Notes: a model not told the origin generated them from the sequence alone. Positions 29,504 through 40,124 are shown, numbered from the stretch's first letter. The stretch: DNA of 64,000 nt from Symsagittifera roscoffensis (GCF_963678635.1 NC_087064.1:75666213-75730212), one strand, 5' to 3'. A program made the numbers and translations.

Positions 29504-30475
29504 AAACGAAAAGAGGAGGACAAGGTCCTCTATAAATACAATTCAATAGTGTTACCACAGTTGTACCAGACCGAATTGCTCTTTCGCTCACATGATCAGA
29601 TGGGCCATCAAGGCGTGGACAAAGTGTATAACAGGATACAGAAACGATTCGAATGGCCGGGATTGAAGAAGGCTTGAGAGAAGTGGATCGCCGCATGCCT
29701 GTCATGTCAGCAGGCGAAGGATCCCAGGAAACTAAGGTTCCCCCTACAGTCAATAGAGTCGTCAGGTTTCAACGAAGTGGTGCAAATTGATCATCAGAAA
29801 ATCTGCATGACAGCAACGGGCTATAATCAGGTGCTGGTAATGATCGACCATTTTACGAAGTATGCGGAGGCAGCACCCTACATGACAGCATCGGCGGAAG
29901 AAACATGCGATCATTTGATAAATGTGTGGATAGCGAGGCATGGCTGCCCCATCACGTTCCAATCGGACAATGGCAAAGCATTCGTGGGTGATCTCACGAA
30001 GGAGTTAATGAAAAGGTCGCAGGTAGCGCAGGCCCACTCGACCACTTATCACCCGCAAACGAATGGCCTAGTCGAGAGGCAAAATCGCCCACTGGTATCC
30101 ATGCTGAGAGTCTTCTGCTCGCGTTACATGGATGACTGGGACAAGCACTTGCCGCAAGTGATGGGTGCTTACAACAGCACGGAGCATTCCACCACGGGAA
30201 TAAGTCCGCACATGATGTAAACGGGTCATGAAAAAGCGCTCCCGTTGACGTTTTTCTACCCTGAATATGAGGGGAAGAGGACAGCACCGCAAACGTACGT
30301 GCGGGATGTTATTAGAAGACAACAGGACCTCAATGACTTATGCAGGAGGAACACGCAACAGGCGCAAATTAGACAAAAGAGGAGGTTTGATAAAAGGACA
30401 GCCGATGCGAAAGCCTACTCAGTTGGCGACTACGTCTGGGTGTTCCAGGAAGTGGTTCCACCAAAAGGAACCTAG
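29504..30475 (+). pseudogene. pol: Integrase zinc domain and catalytic core (element 2)
   Basis: The frame holds the HHCC zinc domain (LFRSHDQMGHQGVDK, then CLSCQQAK), Asp 1 in VVQIDHQKICM, Asp 2 in FQSDNGKAFVGD and Glu in HPQTNGLVERQNR. Stops interrupt it: TGA at 29675-29677 where element 1 has Cys, TAA at 30218-30220 after SPHMM, and TAG at 30473-30475 after PPKGT. All catalytic residues remain. It would insert cDNA into the genome if the breaks were absent. Confidence 0.88.
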
Positions 30476-30904
30476 AAATTATTAAAGAAATGGCGTGGTC
30501 CGTTTCAGATAACAGAGGTGCACCAAGGGGGTCGTTTTTATCGATTGAGCACTGGAAGAGCAGCTCATTACGAAAATATCAAACCGCACAATGCCTCGTC
30601 AGAGGACTGGTGCATCCCAGCGGACATGCAAGAAGGAGACTATTTGATAGTGGACCCTGCTTGTGAAGTGAATGAAAGGGGTACTCGCGACAAAAACGAC
30701 GGGAATGAGCTGATGGACGATTGCGACCTACCACTGGACCTCGAGTTGACCGAGCGAGTAGAGGTGGACGATGAAACTCTACCTTATGCCGAGGAAGACT
30801 GGGACTGCCCGGAACAAATCGAAATTGACAAAGGAATACAGCCTGACTTTCCTCTCACTATGGAAACACGCCAGAGCAAGAGAGGAAAAAACGAGAAGAA
30901 ATAG
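30476..30904 (+). pseudogene. pol: Integrase C-terminal module and acidic tail (element 2)
   Basis: In the same frame as the core, KLLKKWRGPFQITEVHQGG and RFYRLSTGRAAHYENIKPH form the SH3-like C-terminal module also present in element 1. An acidic tail follows (ELTERVEVDDETLPYAEED) with TAG at 30902-30904. It is shorter in Asp/Glu runs than the element 1 tail but collinear. Confidence 0.8.
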
Positions 30905-31363
30905 AATCCGTACGGCGAGGATTTCGTTGTAGACAGGATAGTTGTAAGTGATGTCATGGACTCGCTAGTGGGACTGGACGAAGTGGCGATACTAGAAGAA
31001 ATCGACTTGGTGAATGATATGGATTAAGGTTGGATCGACGATCGATCAGAACCAGAAGCGAAACAGACTCATGAGCAAGAACTAACGAACTTGCGCGTAC
31101 TCGAATGGCTCCATGATCTGCCGACAGATCCAAAAGAGACGATCCTGACGATTCAGGACGTCGATAAAGACGGCATCAAATACATCAGTCATGACAATAC
31201 CGAGTCCAACTGGGTCGCCCCAGATGGTCCTCTACGTGTTCCACAATCCAACCTCGATCTCCTAGACTTTGGGCGATCGACGGGGACGTCGATGGATATT
31301 TTTGTCCGGGGAGTGGGGGTAGCCACAGAGTTTCTTAGTTTTAATATTGAAAGGACTGCATAA
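30905..31363 (+). pseudogene. pol: C-terminal Pol tail (element 2)
   Basis: In the same frame after TAG, YGEDFVVDRIVVSDVMDSL, then TAA at 31025-31027, then LRVLEWLHDLPTDPKET, NWVAPDGPLRVPQSNLDL and GRSTGTSMDIFVRG, ending at 31363. The last blocks match element 1 (4766-4984). No macro-like extension follows here. Function unknown. Confidence 0.7.
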
Positions 31364-31723
31364 ATAACTGATTATACTTGGTGAGTGACGTTAAGTTAAT
31401 TTTAACGGGTGCGTGGCCGTGCCACGTCCCACTTTTTAATCACAAAGAACGAAAAGAAGTTTTATGGCAAGACGATGTAAGTAGTCAGAAAAGAAATTTT
31501 ATCTAGGACACTCCTCATGGTGCAAATTTTGTGAAAATGTTGAAAGGCAGTGAAATGTAGTACGATGCCATTTGTGAACACGTAGTGAGTTGAGGTGGAG
31601 TAGATAAATTTCATTTTCTTATGCGATTTGTAAGATTGATTACAGAGAACTGGAACACTACATGACGATGACCCGGTGTTATGCAATCAATAGGGACATT
31701 GATGGGGACTTGTCCGGGGAGTA
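31364..31723 (+). other. 3' untranslated region of element 2 and LTR-adjacent priming candidate
   Basis: This non-coding stretch ends CTTGTCCGGGGAGTA directly before the 3' LTR. Purine-rich GGGGAGTA at the LTR edge is where the polypurine tract that primes plus-strand DNA belongs, although the run is short. The same TGTCCGGGGAG string occurs five more times in this element. Confidence 0.55.
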
Positions 31724-32606
31724 TGTGCCATTCTGCCAGATGGCACAGCGCAACCTTCCGGCGACACGAAAAAGAACGAATAAAGGCCTTATTAACGAAA
31801 AAGTATTGCGAATGAGGGTAGAAATATTCCGAAATTTTTATTTTCAAAATTTCGATTGAAAAGTGAATATTTCTGAGAAATACAAAAAAGACGGCCATTT
31901 TGACGAAAAATGACGAAAAGCAGAACAACGACAAATATTGTGAAAAACGGTCGCACAAGAGACGAGAAACACAAAGCCTCTTATCGTGGCAACAAAGCAC
32001 GATAAGACCCTTATCAGCGGATATTAGTGGAGAAGGAAGCTTCAGTGGGGAAGAAATATACCACGAAACCCTCCCGGGACACAAATTGGAAGAGATAAGA
32101 GCGTTATCGCAGGAATATCACGGGAGCGGAGGCTTGGTCCCCCAGAGACTGTTTTATGTGAAGGGACTGTATAAAACTGACTGTATAGCTACTTGGATGT
32201 CGTGAAACTTTAAATTAACACCGGTATATTTTGATATTTTAGAATATGAGTAGCTAGAAAGAGGAAAGGGTCAATCCATCTCCAATGGATTTAATATAGA
32301 ACTGTCATACAAAAACATATTAAAATAGGTTGTTCGAGCCGTGTTTTTAATGGCAATCACGTAGTCTGAGGATCCGAGACTCAGCTATGTGGTTGTGTTC
32401 GCATGTAAACGAAAGCTGATCAAAAGTCGATTGACTGATGGCCTAAAAATAGTAACTTTTTACTTAGCCCTAAACAGACCAGAAAATCAACTGGCAAGGT
32501 CGAGACGGTGAAAAACGAGTAGGATTAAGGTAACTGACGCCTGCCAGTCGTTAATAGGTACTTTTTCTACGCTCCGTCGCTGTGTACTATTTGGGCGAAT
32601 GTTACA
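31724..32606 (+). repeat. 3' LTR of element 2 (883 bp)
   Basis: Starts TGTGCCATTCTGCC and ends GGGCGAATGTTACA, matching 18540-19421. Scattered differences by eye include GCCAAGG versus GCGAATG, GGTACC versus GAAACC and TGTAG versus TGTAC near the end, and one extra A in a run. TATAAAA at 32170 is conserved. Confidence 0.95.
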
Positions 32607-33061
32607 AAGATCTTTAAAACATTACGATCCCAGTTCCACACCGATGACATTTCCACTCTCGAAGAGAGGTCTTACTCATGTTACACGCCTCGGCCCGGTC
32701 AAGGAGAAATCTCGAAGCAGTTCAGAAGCGTGTAACGAGGTGGATTCTCCCACATTGTGAAAATTACAAGGAGTGTCTGTTATTTCTCAACCTTCTCCCT
32801 GTTTCGCTTCATTTGCAACTCACGGATTTGCTCATGCTGTCAAAACTTTTTGCTGGTTGCTTTGATTTTGATTCTTCTGCACATCTGGCCTACAGAATGA
32901 ACTTCAGACAAAATAAACTTGAATTCAATGCTGAGCGTTCTCGTCTATCAAAAGGAGATACCAATTTCTGGTGTCGTGCACCGCGACTGGTGAACGAACT
33001 TCCTGCAGCGATAGATTTCTTCAATCCCAAAAACTTATTAGTTTTCTCTGGTGCGTCTTAA
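32607..33061 (+). pseudogene. C-terminal end of a non-LTR (LINE) reverse transcriptase ORF
   Basis: The frame from 32678 encodes RRNLEAVQKRVTRWILP, LLFLNLLPVSLHLQLTDLLM, LSKLFAGCFDFDSS and WCRAPRLVNELPAAIDFF, ending TAA near 33061. The pattern 'LE.VQ.R.TRWI...Y.E.L..L.LLPL..R...DL...YK' followed by 'F..R...LWN.LP' is the common C-terminus of Jockey/CR1-like LINE reverse transcriptases after the thumb. Only about 130 residues remain. The 5' part is absent, either through the usual 5' truncation of LINEs or because the LTR element abuts it at 32606. Confidence 0.75.
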
Positions 33062-33298
33062 GTGAGAAATACAATGAGAAAGTTTCCTGCTCCTGGAAGC
33101 TAGCTTGTGACTACTAAGAACGGTTGCCGTTTTTCTGTAAATTTGTATCTGAGGGAAACCCTTTTGTAACCTTCGTTACATAAATTCCTTTTAATAATAA
33201 GAATAATAATATAACTTTAGTGACATCTTGTAAATTGAATTTGAATCGAAAATTTAAAAATTCCAGAATCCTTTTTCTAGTGCCTCGGCAGGTTCGAC
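33062..33298 (+). other. LINE 3' untranslated region
   Basis: This follows the LINE stop codon and contains a short AATA-rich microsatellite at about 33188-33215 (TTTTAATAATAAGAATAATA), the kind of short tandem repeat that ends CR1-like elements. No gene is seen. Confidence 0.45.
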
Positions 33299-33535
33299 TG
33301 TGCCAAGCCGGGGGAGGGCACAAGCTCATTATTTTTGCATGTAACTAAGTTAAATTGCGTGATCTGGCCGAGGCCTTAAATAGTAATGACTTTGTCGACC
33401 CGATGTTAATGGACCACACATAGAACTGGCTTTGGTAGAGATGGTTAAAAGCACGTGAAGCTGTAATACGCTAGCCAGTCGTTTCATAACCTAGCTTTAT
33501 TTTCCGTCGGTATGTACCTCCGGGCCAATGTTACA
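33299..33535 (+). repeat. Short LTR-like remnant sharing termini with the element 2 LTR
   Basis: It begins TGTGCC...GGGCACA, an inverted repeat like the start of the big LTR, and ends CCGGGCCAATGTTACA, close to TTTGGGCGAATGTTACA. Shared internal text in order includes GGCCTTAAATAGTAATGA (compare GGCCTAAAAATAGTAAC) and GCTAGCCAGTCGTT (compare CTGCCAGTCGTT). At 237 bp it is far shorter. It is best read as a diverged solo LTR or internally deleted LTR of a related family. No target-site duplication was recognised. Confidence 0.6.
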
Positions 33536-33789
33536 CGTGATATTTCCCACATTGGTATTGTGGCTGTACTGATACAGATGGTGAATGGCCAATGTAGAGC
33601 TCGCCCAAGTTTACTGTTAATTTATTTCTAATACCGTCTCTCCTCGATGCAGGTTTCAGGGCAATTTTTTTTTATTTGCAAGGTAAATTTTTTGCCTGTG
33701 ATTTTTTTGAAATTTCTTTTTCCTTGTTAAGTTTTTCTTGGTTCAGTTAGCCTTACCATATTGTTCGTTGGCTTTTTTCAGTTGAGAAG
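33536..33789 (+). other. Upstream region of RCAN
   Basis: No gene is recognised. A polypyrimidine tract ending TTTTTTCAG at 33773-33781 looks like a splice acceptor, so an upstream (5' UTR or coding) RCAN exon is likely but was not found. The promoter cannot be placed. Confidence 0.4.
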
Positions 33790-36700
33790 ATGCAGGATTG
33801 CGATGAAGATGAGTTTGATGCTGAAGTACAGGCAATAACGGTAAAAAAACATTGCTAGTGCCCAGTATGTCTGCTAAGTACAAATGTTACAATGTGATTA
33901 CGATTTTTTGTGACATTTCTTAAAAACGGTGTGAAAAAAAATATTAATGAATTTTATCTTTGAATATAATTGTTTTGTTTATAATTAAGGAAAATGCTGG
34001 TCAACTTCGAAGTATTCAAGGTCAAGGAGACAATAATCTGGAGTCATGGACGTTAGATGAACTGGCAGATTACCTACGAACCAATCCCATATCTTTAATG
34101 GCTCAAAATGTTGCTCAAGAAGTTTTTGAATCAGAAGACAAGAAAGTAAGAAAGCCGAATTATGTATACGACTTAGTGATTCAATTTGACGCTGTGATGT
34201 GTTAGTTTTATAATATGGTAATAATTGGTCTGAATTGCTCATCGATATTTTTGGTCGAAAGCACTCAAAGAAAAGTTTTCGTAAACTTCCGATTTTGGGA
34301 TAGAGATTCATTATCTTTTTCAGGTCTAATAGAAAATTTCCTTGAAAATTTCTTTTTCTAATAAAAAATTCAAATTTAGGTGGAATTCGAAAATTTGTTT
34401 CGCAATTTCTGTGAGTCATCTCCAAATGAAGTGACTTTCAACTATCTGAAGAGTTTCCGCAGGGTGCGGGTGAACTTTCCAGTGGGCTTTGAGGCCATCT
34501 GCGCTAAAGTGGACCTCCATCAATCTCAGATATGTGGATCAGAGACCAATGTGTACCTGGCCGACCAAGTGAGTGTTAGGGATATTTTTAGTTTTTTAAA
34601 GAAATCAAGGCCTAACTCGGTTTTTACTTTTTTGGACTTGTACTTTCTAATTGGTAGTTTTCAATTAGCTATATCACTTTATTAAAGCGTATGCATTGCT
34701 ACCTCAAATCGCTCTAAACAACTTCACATGATCGCTGAAATGGGGTTTATCTTCAGCTTTAGTAGGCATTGTATTCAATTCATTTAAACATGTTGGAGCA
34801 AACAAAGCACATATGAATTGATAAGATAATTTATTCACATGTGAACTCAAATAAAAACGCATGGGTCTACCGACCCGGACCAGAATGTGCAGTATTGCTG
34901 TATCTAGAACTACAATTGCAAAAACATGTTTAACTGAGTAAGTTGATTTTTTTGGCATATTTTGGATTTCGTTTCTATTTTCGTCGGCTGACTTGCCGTG
35001 TTTTATCGCATTAACCATTTCAATATCTTCTTTTGCTTTTTCAAATCAATTTTGAGCTTAATGAATATAATTTGTAAGGGTTTTATACACACCGAAGTTT
35101 TCTGTTTCTAAAATAAAATTGAAATTGATGTCAGTTTTGTCGGTTGCGCGATTTTTACCTAATTAAAAAAAAATTTCGTCTTTGTTCTCGTTAGGTTTGA
35201 GCTATTTCGTTGTGCATCGAGAGAGCAAGTGACTGGTAGTCGGGAGCTAGACCTTTTTTCACGCGTTGGGGGTGTAAACGCTTCAAGTTTTGAAACTTAA
35301 TAGCTCGAAAAAATTACGAAAACAATTTCTTCGGCTAGGAGGGCGTGGCGTGTACCCAAGTATTGTTGGCTGAGTAATCCGCTCGGTAGATAAAAGCTTC
35401 CTCAGTGCTGCTGTTTGAGTTTCTCGATGGCTTTTCTGAAATTGAAGAAGTATTAGAAAATAAATATATTCCTTTTTTTCGAAGTCGTGATTTCCGTCTC
35501 ATTTTTTATTTGCTAGCTTGCAATGCCTTGCTTGCCTTGTATCACAAGCGTTATGAAGCGCTGCTTTGCGCGTGTGTCCAAAATGACTCAAAACATTCCT
35601 AAGTTCTCTTAACTATAGTGCATTTTTTCGCATTTCTGCTCTTCTCATGCGTCCAGTGACTCATCTACTTCAGTAAGTACAGCAAGTGAATCTGTATTGG
35701 ACGATGAGTATTTTTTCGAGATGTTGAAAGTATCCTTGTGGAGCATGAATCGGCAGTCATTGTAACTTCGACTTGTGTATGGAAATCGAATCTTCCGTTC
35801 AGTAACTAATTGAGAAGTAATTTAACCTCAAATAAGAAATCCAGAAAAAAGAGAATACTCGTTTTTCAAAGAATTTGCTGTATCATTTGTGCTTTTTCTT
35901 CAGCTCTCACGAAATTCAATTGATGTTTAGCCTTTGCCAAATATGAATGAGCCAGACTTTCTGGAAGTACCACAGTCGGACAAGATGTTCCTAGTGTCTC
36001 CTCCTCCGTCGCCGCCTGTCGGCTGGGAAGCGTGCTATGAGGACCCACCTCACCCTGCACCGGAACTGGACTTATCCGCCATGAAAATATCATCCTCGCC
36101 ATCATCCAGCAGAAAAATGGTGTCGGCGACTAGCATCGCGGCTGCTCGAGGTGGAGCTTATGCGAACCCAGTAGCCTTCGAACCACAAAGTGCAAATATT
36201 AATACGACCTCATCAAGCTCCTCTTCGCATCCCAATTTGGACACTATGCTTCTGCTAACTGCTTTCGCTCATCACTGCAGCCAACCAGGTGAAAATGATC
36301 TTATCTGCCTCAAAGTTAATGGAACTATAATTCTAAACAAGTAAGGGATGATTAGGTGTCGCAGCGTTTTGGTTGTCTCTAAGTGCTTATAAACTTGATT
36401 TTTTTTTCGTTTTTCAATGAAAAGATTTTAAATGCTCTAATATGTAGAAGAACATTCATACATATTAGCGCACTTATGAATGTCACTTTTAAAATTCATT
36501 TCAAATTCATTGCTGAAAAAACGGCAGATTACGCGCTGTAACTGCAATAGTGTAAATGGTGCGAAAAAACGTGAATGACTTCTAGTTTCGAACGTGAATT
36601 TTGATTTTTAGAGTTTCCACTGTATTGGTCCAATTCTCTCACTTTGAGTTAACTTAATCAAAAAAAGGGTCAATAATAAATTGTTCTGGAAGTTCAAATG

Positions 36701-38295
36701 CGTTAATGCCATCCTTGAAAAAAGCTCTAACGCCATATATTTTCTATGAAACTCGAACGTATCATCTTAAAGCCTTATCAGCCGTGATCAGTGATGTCCA
36801 GTTAAAAAAGTAAAACCATTTTTTTAAAACCATTAACCAATTAAAATATTATTAACCAAATCGGTTTACGCAATTATGCTAATAAACATTGATAAAACAA
36901 ATTATAAATACCTACTGTTTTATAATTAATGATGCAAGCGTTAAAAGAATTCGGAGCCGGAAGTTTGGCGGACGTTATCAAATTGGGATCAACCGTACTA
37001 TCTCTCCGCCTCTTCTTAATGACCTACCGTAGAATGCCCTTCCCAAGCATATAATAACACTAACGCTCAGTCAAGTTCGCTAGTGAAAGTAAATCTGAAA
37101 ATTGATTCTGTATACATTTCATGATATCGCTCAAATGAAATTAGTTTCTACATTTATGTGTGCGAGACGCAATTGTGTACTGGTAATTGCTTAGATTAAT
37201 GTTTCAATTCAATTTTTTTTTGGTAAAACGCTTAATTTTGAATGAATCTAGGCTTTTCTCAAAGTTAATTCATCTAAAAACCATATTTTCTCTTCCCCCC
37301 CCCCCCCCCCTCCGTAAATTGATTGGGGGAGGCTTATACGGTTGAACCTCAAATTATATAAAATTGCTAATTATCAATCGATAGAGCACGACTGAAGGTT
37401 TGGAGTGGCGTTGAAAAAAAAAGCTTCCCGGGCCTTACTTAGATTCAAAATGCACTCTTGAAAGCTATTCTATGGTCCAGTTTTAATTGGTTAAAAAAGA
37501 CCTGTATTTAACGAAATCGGTCTAACCAATTAATAATTGATTGAATCAGTTCAACAAACCATTTTTTTAAACTAATTGGTTCAACCAGTTGTTAAACAAT
37601 TGGTTCAAGCAGTTGTTCAACCAGTGATTATATTGGTCATTGATTGATTCATTGATTGAGTTATACTGGCCGTGATTCGGATTCCGATGAAAATTAACTT
37701 TCCAGGTAAATTTACCATAGTGAAGATGTGAGAACGTGAAACAGTTTTTAATTTTACCACTTTTTAAGATGATTTTGGCGAACATGACTCAGTCTTAGAG
37801 TTATTATCGAATTGAATCCCATGTCTGTCAAGTGCCGTGAAAAGGGTACAAAATTCGGGAAAGGAAATTGTTCCTTATCTTTTAACTGATTCAAAATATT
37901 TATCCCAGGATGTAACATCCTGCGCTATTTGCATTGCAATCTGCGCTGTGTGCAACACTATTGCCATAGCTTAATAGATTGTTATTATTTCAGGCCAAGT
38001 TGTAGAAATTCTTCCCGAAGACGACGGTAACCCATCAATTTTCGTTACCTCAGTCGACGGGCCGTCTTCACGCTCTGACAGTAGACCAGGAGGACCCATT
38101 CCTAGATCCCCATGTCCCCCCTATGCCACGTGGCCTGCGGGGGAAGGGGACGAAGAGGATGAAGGAGAAGAGCGACCACTGTTTGCACAACCAACGGGAG
38201 ACGACATCCCGGTGTACTCGGACAGTGACGGGGAAAATGAACCAGTCGAGTCGTCGGGAGTTAAGCAAAGGATGTCGCCCAATGGGGATGTATAA
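33790..38295 (+). CDS. RCAN: Regulator of calcineurin (calcipressin/RCAN), 5 exons
   Basis: RCAN proteins bind the phosphatase calcineurin in the cytosol and modulate Ca2+/NFAT-type signalling. Exons: 33790-33840, 33990-34145, 34380-34568, 35931-36288, 37994-38295. All introns are GT-AG with phases 0, 0, 0, 1. The product is 351 residues. An RRM-like domain lies at about residues 51-131 with the family hallmark SFRRVRVNF (94-102). The signature FLVSPPPSPPVGW (152-164), the phosphorylated SP-repeat region of the family, follows. PNLDTMLLLTAF and NPSIFVTSVD match the conserved end of the core. Unusual features are a 50-residue acidic start, a Ser-rich insert (SSSPSSSRK and TTSSSSSSH) and a long acidic tail (GEGDEEDEGEER). 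The protein is about 100 residues longer than typical RCAN. No PxIxIT-like PKIIQT tail is present in this isoform. The start may lie in an earlier exon, because the frame is open back to the acceptor at 33781. Confidence 0.9.
35212..35579 (+). repeat. Hairpin-ended repeat family copy in RCAN intron 3
   Basis: Starts near GAGAGCAAGTGACTGGTAGT and GGGAGCTAGACC. Ends CTTGTATCACAAGCGTTATG, then the imperfect hairpin GAAGCGCTGCTTTGCGCGTG. The end segment (GCTAGCTTGCAATGCCTTGC) matches other copies. About 370 bp, no coding capacity. Confidence 0.5.
37495..37670. repeat. Degenerate AATTGGTTCAACCAGTTG repeats in RCAN intron 4
   Basis: Imperfect copies of AATTGGTTCAACCAGTTGTT run in tandem and inverted form, since AATTGGTT...AACCAATT is self-complementary. 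Related ACCATTAACCAATTAAA text lies at 36825-36860. Low-complexity intronic repeat, no gene. Confidence 0.6.
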
Positions 38296-38770
38296 ACTCA
38301 AAATTTGCCAAAGTATATTCGGCTTCTGCAATATTTGCTTATAAGCATTTAAACTTGACTGATTGATTATAGCTACTTAACGGATCTGGGTTGTACGATT
38401 GGTTGTTCTCAAGAGATCAACTTTCATTCATCATAAAAAACCATTTCTTGGACGATTCGTTGATCAAAATAAGATGTAGTACAAGCGCGATTCTCCGTTT
38501 TATAAGGTAGATAAATTAGTATTTAATTCCTGTGCTTAGCTAGCATTCCTCTTTAAAGTGAAATGTATATAAATTTACTTATATTAAGAAAACGAATGGA
38601 GTACCTGAATAAGTACAAATTTTGTCTGTCAAATGACATTCAGTGTCCTTCAATTGTAAAATGTAATTGAAACACTTTTATGGTTAGATTTTCAGCTAAC
38701 CTTTGATATCTTGCAGTCTAATGGTAATGTACTGGCTCAAATACAATTGAAACTGCATATGCTTCAACAG
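38296..38770 (+). other. RCAN 3' flank
   Basis: AT-rich sequence after the RCAN stop codon, presumably 3' UTR at first. I could not fix the polyadenylation site. No other gene is seen. Confidence 0.4.
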
Positions 38771-39141
38771 GAGGCGGAGCAATAAGCAAAATAGTTCAAG
38801 TGCAAGAATGGGTCCAAGAGCAGAAAAACAGAAAAATATTAATTCTTATTGGTTTATATGGGCTAATTGATTACACAATTATTAGAATCGTCAAAAATAC
38901 CAAGAAAATGAATAAATAATGCATGAAATGAATAATTTCATTAAAATTTTTGATTGAATTAAAAAAAAAATCTTGATTAAATTACTCAAATTATGCATAA
39001 AATATTCGTTCTTTGGTAAGTTTGACAATTATTATACTTAATTTACCGATTAGCCTGTAAAAATTAATATACATTTGTTTGTTTTTCTGCTCTTGGACCC
39101 ATTCTGCTCTTAGACCATTCTGCTTATTGACTGGCCACCGC
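38771..39141. mobile_element. hAT-like MITE with 8-bp target duplication
   Basis: The 371-bp segment is bounded by TTCAACAG on both sides (38763-38770 and 39142-39149; ten bases GCTTCAACAG are shared if the flanking GC is counted). Its ends are inverted repeats of about 70 bp: AATGGGTCCAAGAGCAGAAA on the left, and TTTCTGCTCTTGGACCCATT on the right, with outer AATAAGCA and TGCTTATT. The centre is AT-rich with no ORF. An 8-bp duplication and non-coding interior fit a non-autonomous hAT element; no transposase is present to confirm it. Confidence 0.75.
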
Positions 39142-39348
39142 TTCAACAGATGTCAAAGTTGTCTTGCTGCGATATCAGTGGTTTGTTAATAAACTAATCT
39201 AGTGCAATGAAGCTCCTTCAATCATAATGTTTTCTCTGAATTTGATTTTCTCCGCAACGTTCTTTTCTCACGAAAAATCTAGTTGATCGAAGATAACTGT
39301 TCATCCTGTGCATGGAAACATTTGACAGTTGATCAAGCCTACAAAGAC

Positions 39349-39600
39349 GAGCAGCCGTGGCCGAGTGGGCACGACGCGAGGCCTGTAATGCAAAGGTCGC
39401 GAGTTCGGATCCCGATTAGGTCATGGGTAGAGGAGTCCCACCGTCATCCGCCTCCTCAAAGTGGGACAGACTGCGGCAAAACGGATGTCATCCCACTCCC
39501 TAAGGAAAAAGGTTCAAGGTTGAATAGAGTGAGCTGGGCCGGAGCTAATAAAAAAGCCGATTATAATTAATCCGAATAAGGAACGGGCCTATGAAGGAAG
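39349..39600 (+). mobile_element. tRNA-derived SINE
   Basis: GCAGCCGTGGCCGAGTGGGC contains a good A box (TGGCCGAGTGG) and is followed 45 bases later by a B box (GAGTTCGGATCC), the arrangement of a tRNA-Ser or tRNA-Leu-like RNA polymerase III promoter. The tRNA-like head is followed by an unrelated body (GTGGGACAGACTGCGGCAAA, GAGTGAGCTGGGCCGGAGC) and an AT-rich end near 39570-39600. It does not fold as a full tRNA 3' half. The exact end and target duplication were not found. Confidence 0.7.
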
Positions 39601-39702
39601 TGCATTTTCAGTTTTTTTTGTGCAGTTTTTGGCCTGGAGAAACGGTATAAACTTAATTTTGAAAACTTGGTAAGCAATACGTGAACTCGAATGACAACTC
39701 TT

Positions 39703-40124
39703 CAGCAAAGACGGATTTAGGGAGAGAGCGTCCACCCCCCCCCCCCCCCTCCCTCCCTCCCTCCCTCCCTCAGGGATTCGAACTCCTGCCGACCCAAAGG
39801 GTCACCCTTTTGTACTATTTTGAGATATTTATGTTTGATGGCGGACACTAAATTTTTTCTGAAGGCGCCTTGGGCGCCAATATATAAAACTTTGAGGGGG
39901 TAGCGCGCGCCGGAAAAACGCAATTTTTTGGTCAAAATTTCCCTAAAAACGCATTTTTGGCCTGTTTTTTTTTCAAAATTTTGCATGCGGCGCTGAAATT
40001 TTGGCCGAAACGGTCTTTGTAGCGTTTGGGCGGAAATCAATTTGGTCGACCTTAAAAAAAAGGTCGACAATTTTTTTTCGAAATTCCGCCCCCTCCCCTC
40101 GAGAAAATCCCAGATCCGCCCCTG
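39703..40124. mobile_element. Non-autonomous DNA transposon (MITE) with CTCTT target duplication
   Basis: CTCTT flanks both ends (39698-39702, 40125-40129). The left end CAGCAAAGACGGATTTAGGG and the right end read in reverse, CAGGGGCGGATCTGGGAT, are imperfect terminal inverted repeats. Inside, a C-rich tract (39735-39775, CCCTCCCTCC repeats) sits near the left end. The minus-strand frame 40070-39717 has no domain and is not a gene. The superfamily is uncertain: a 5-bp duplication is not typical of hAT. Confidence 0.7.

Larger units (their letters stand above)
18540..32606 (+). mobile_element. Element 2: full-length Ty3/gypsy-type LTR retrotransposon, defective
   Basis: Two near-identical repeats at 18540-19421 and 31724-32606 bound a 12.3-kb internal region with leader, gag, protease, RT, RNase H, acidic spacer, integrase and a C-terminal tail. 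Both LTRs start TGTGCC and end TTACA (TG...CA). Domain order places it in Ty3/gypsy. Pol is split by at least eight breaks, including loss of the RT catalytic box and mutation of the protease DTG. No clear target-site duplication is seen (5' flank GCCAAT, 3' flank AAGATC), which suggests later rearrangement or recombination. Total length is 14.07 kb, long for the group because of the 3.1-kb leader and the Pol spacer. Confidence 0.93.

Noticed and set aside
39351..39424. Functional tRNA-Ser or tRNA-Leu gene
   Set aside because: A and B boxes are present but no proper acceptor-stem pairing was seen, and an unrelated SINE body follows.
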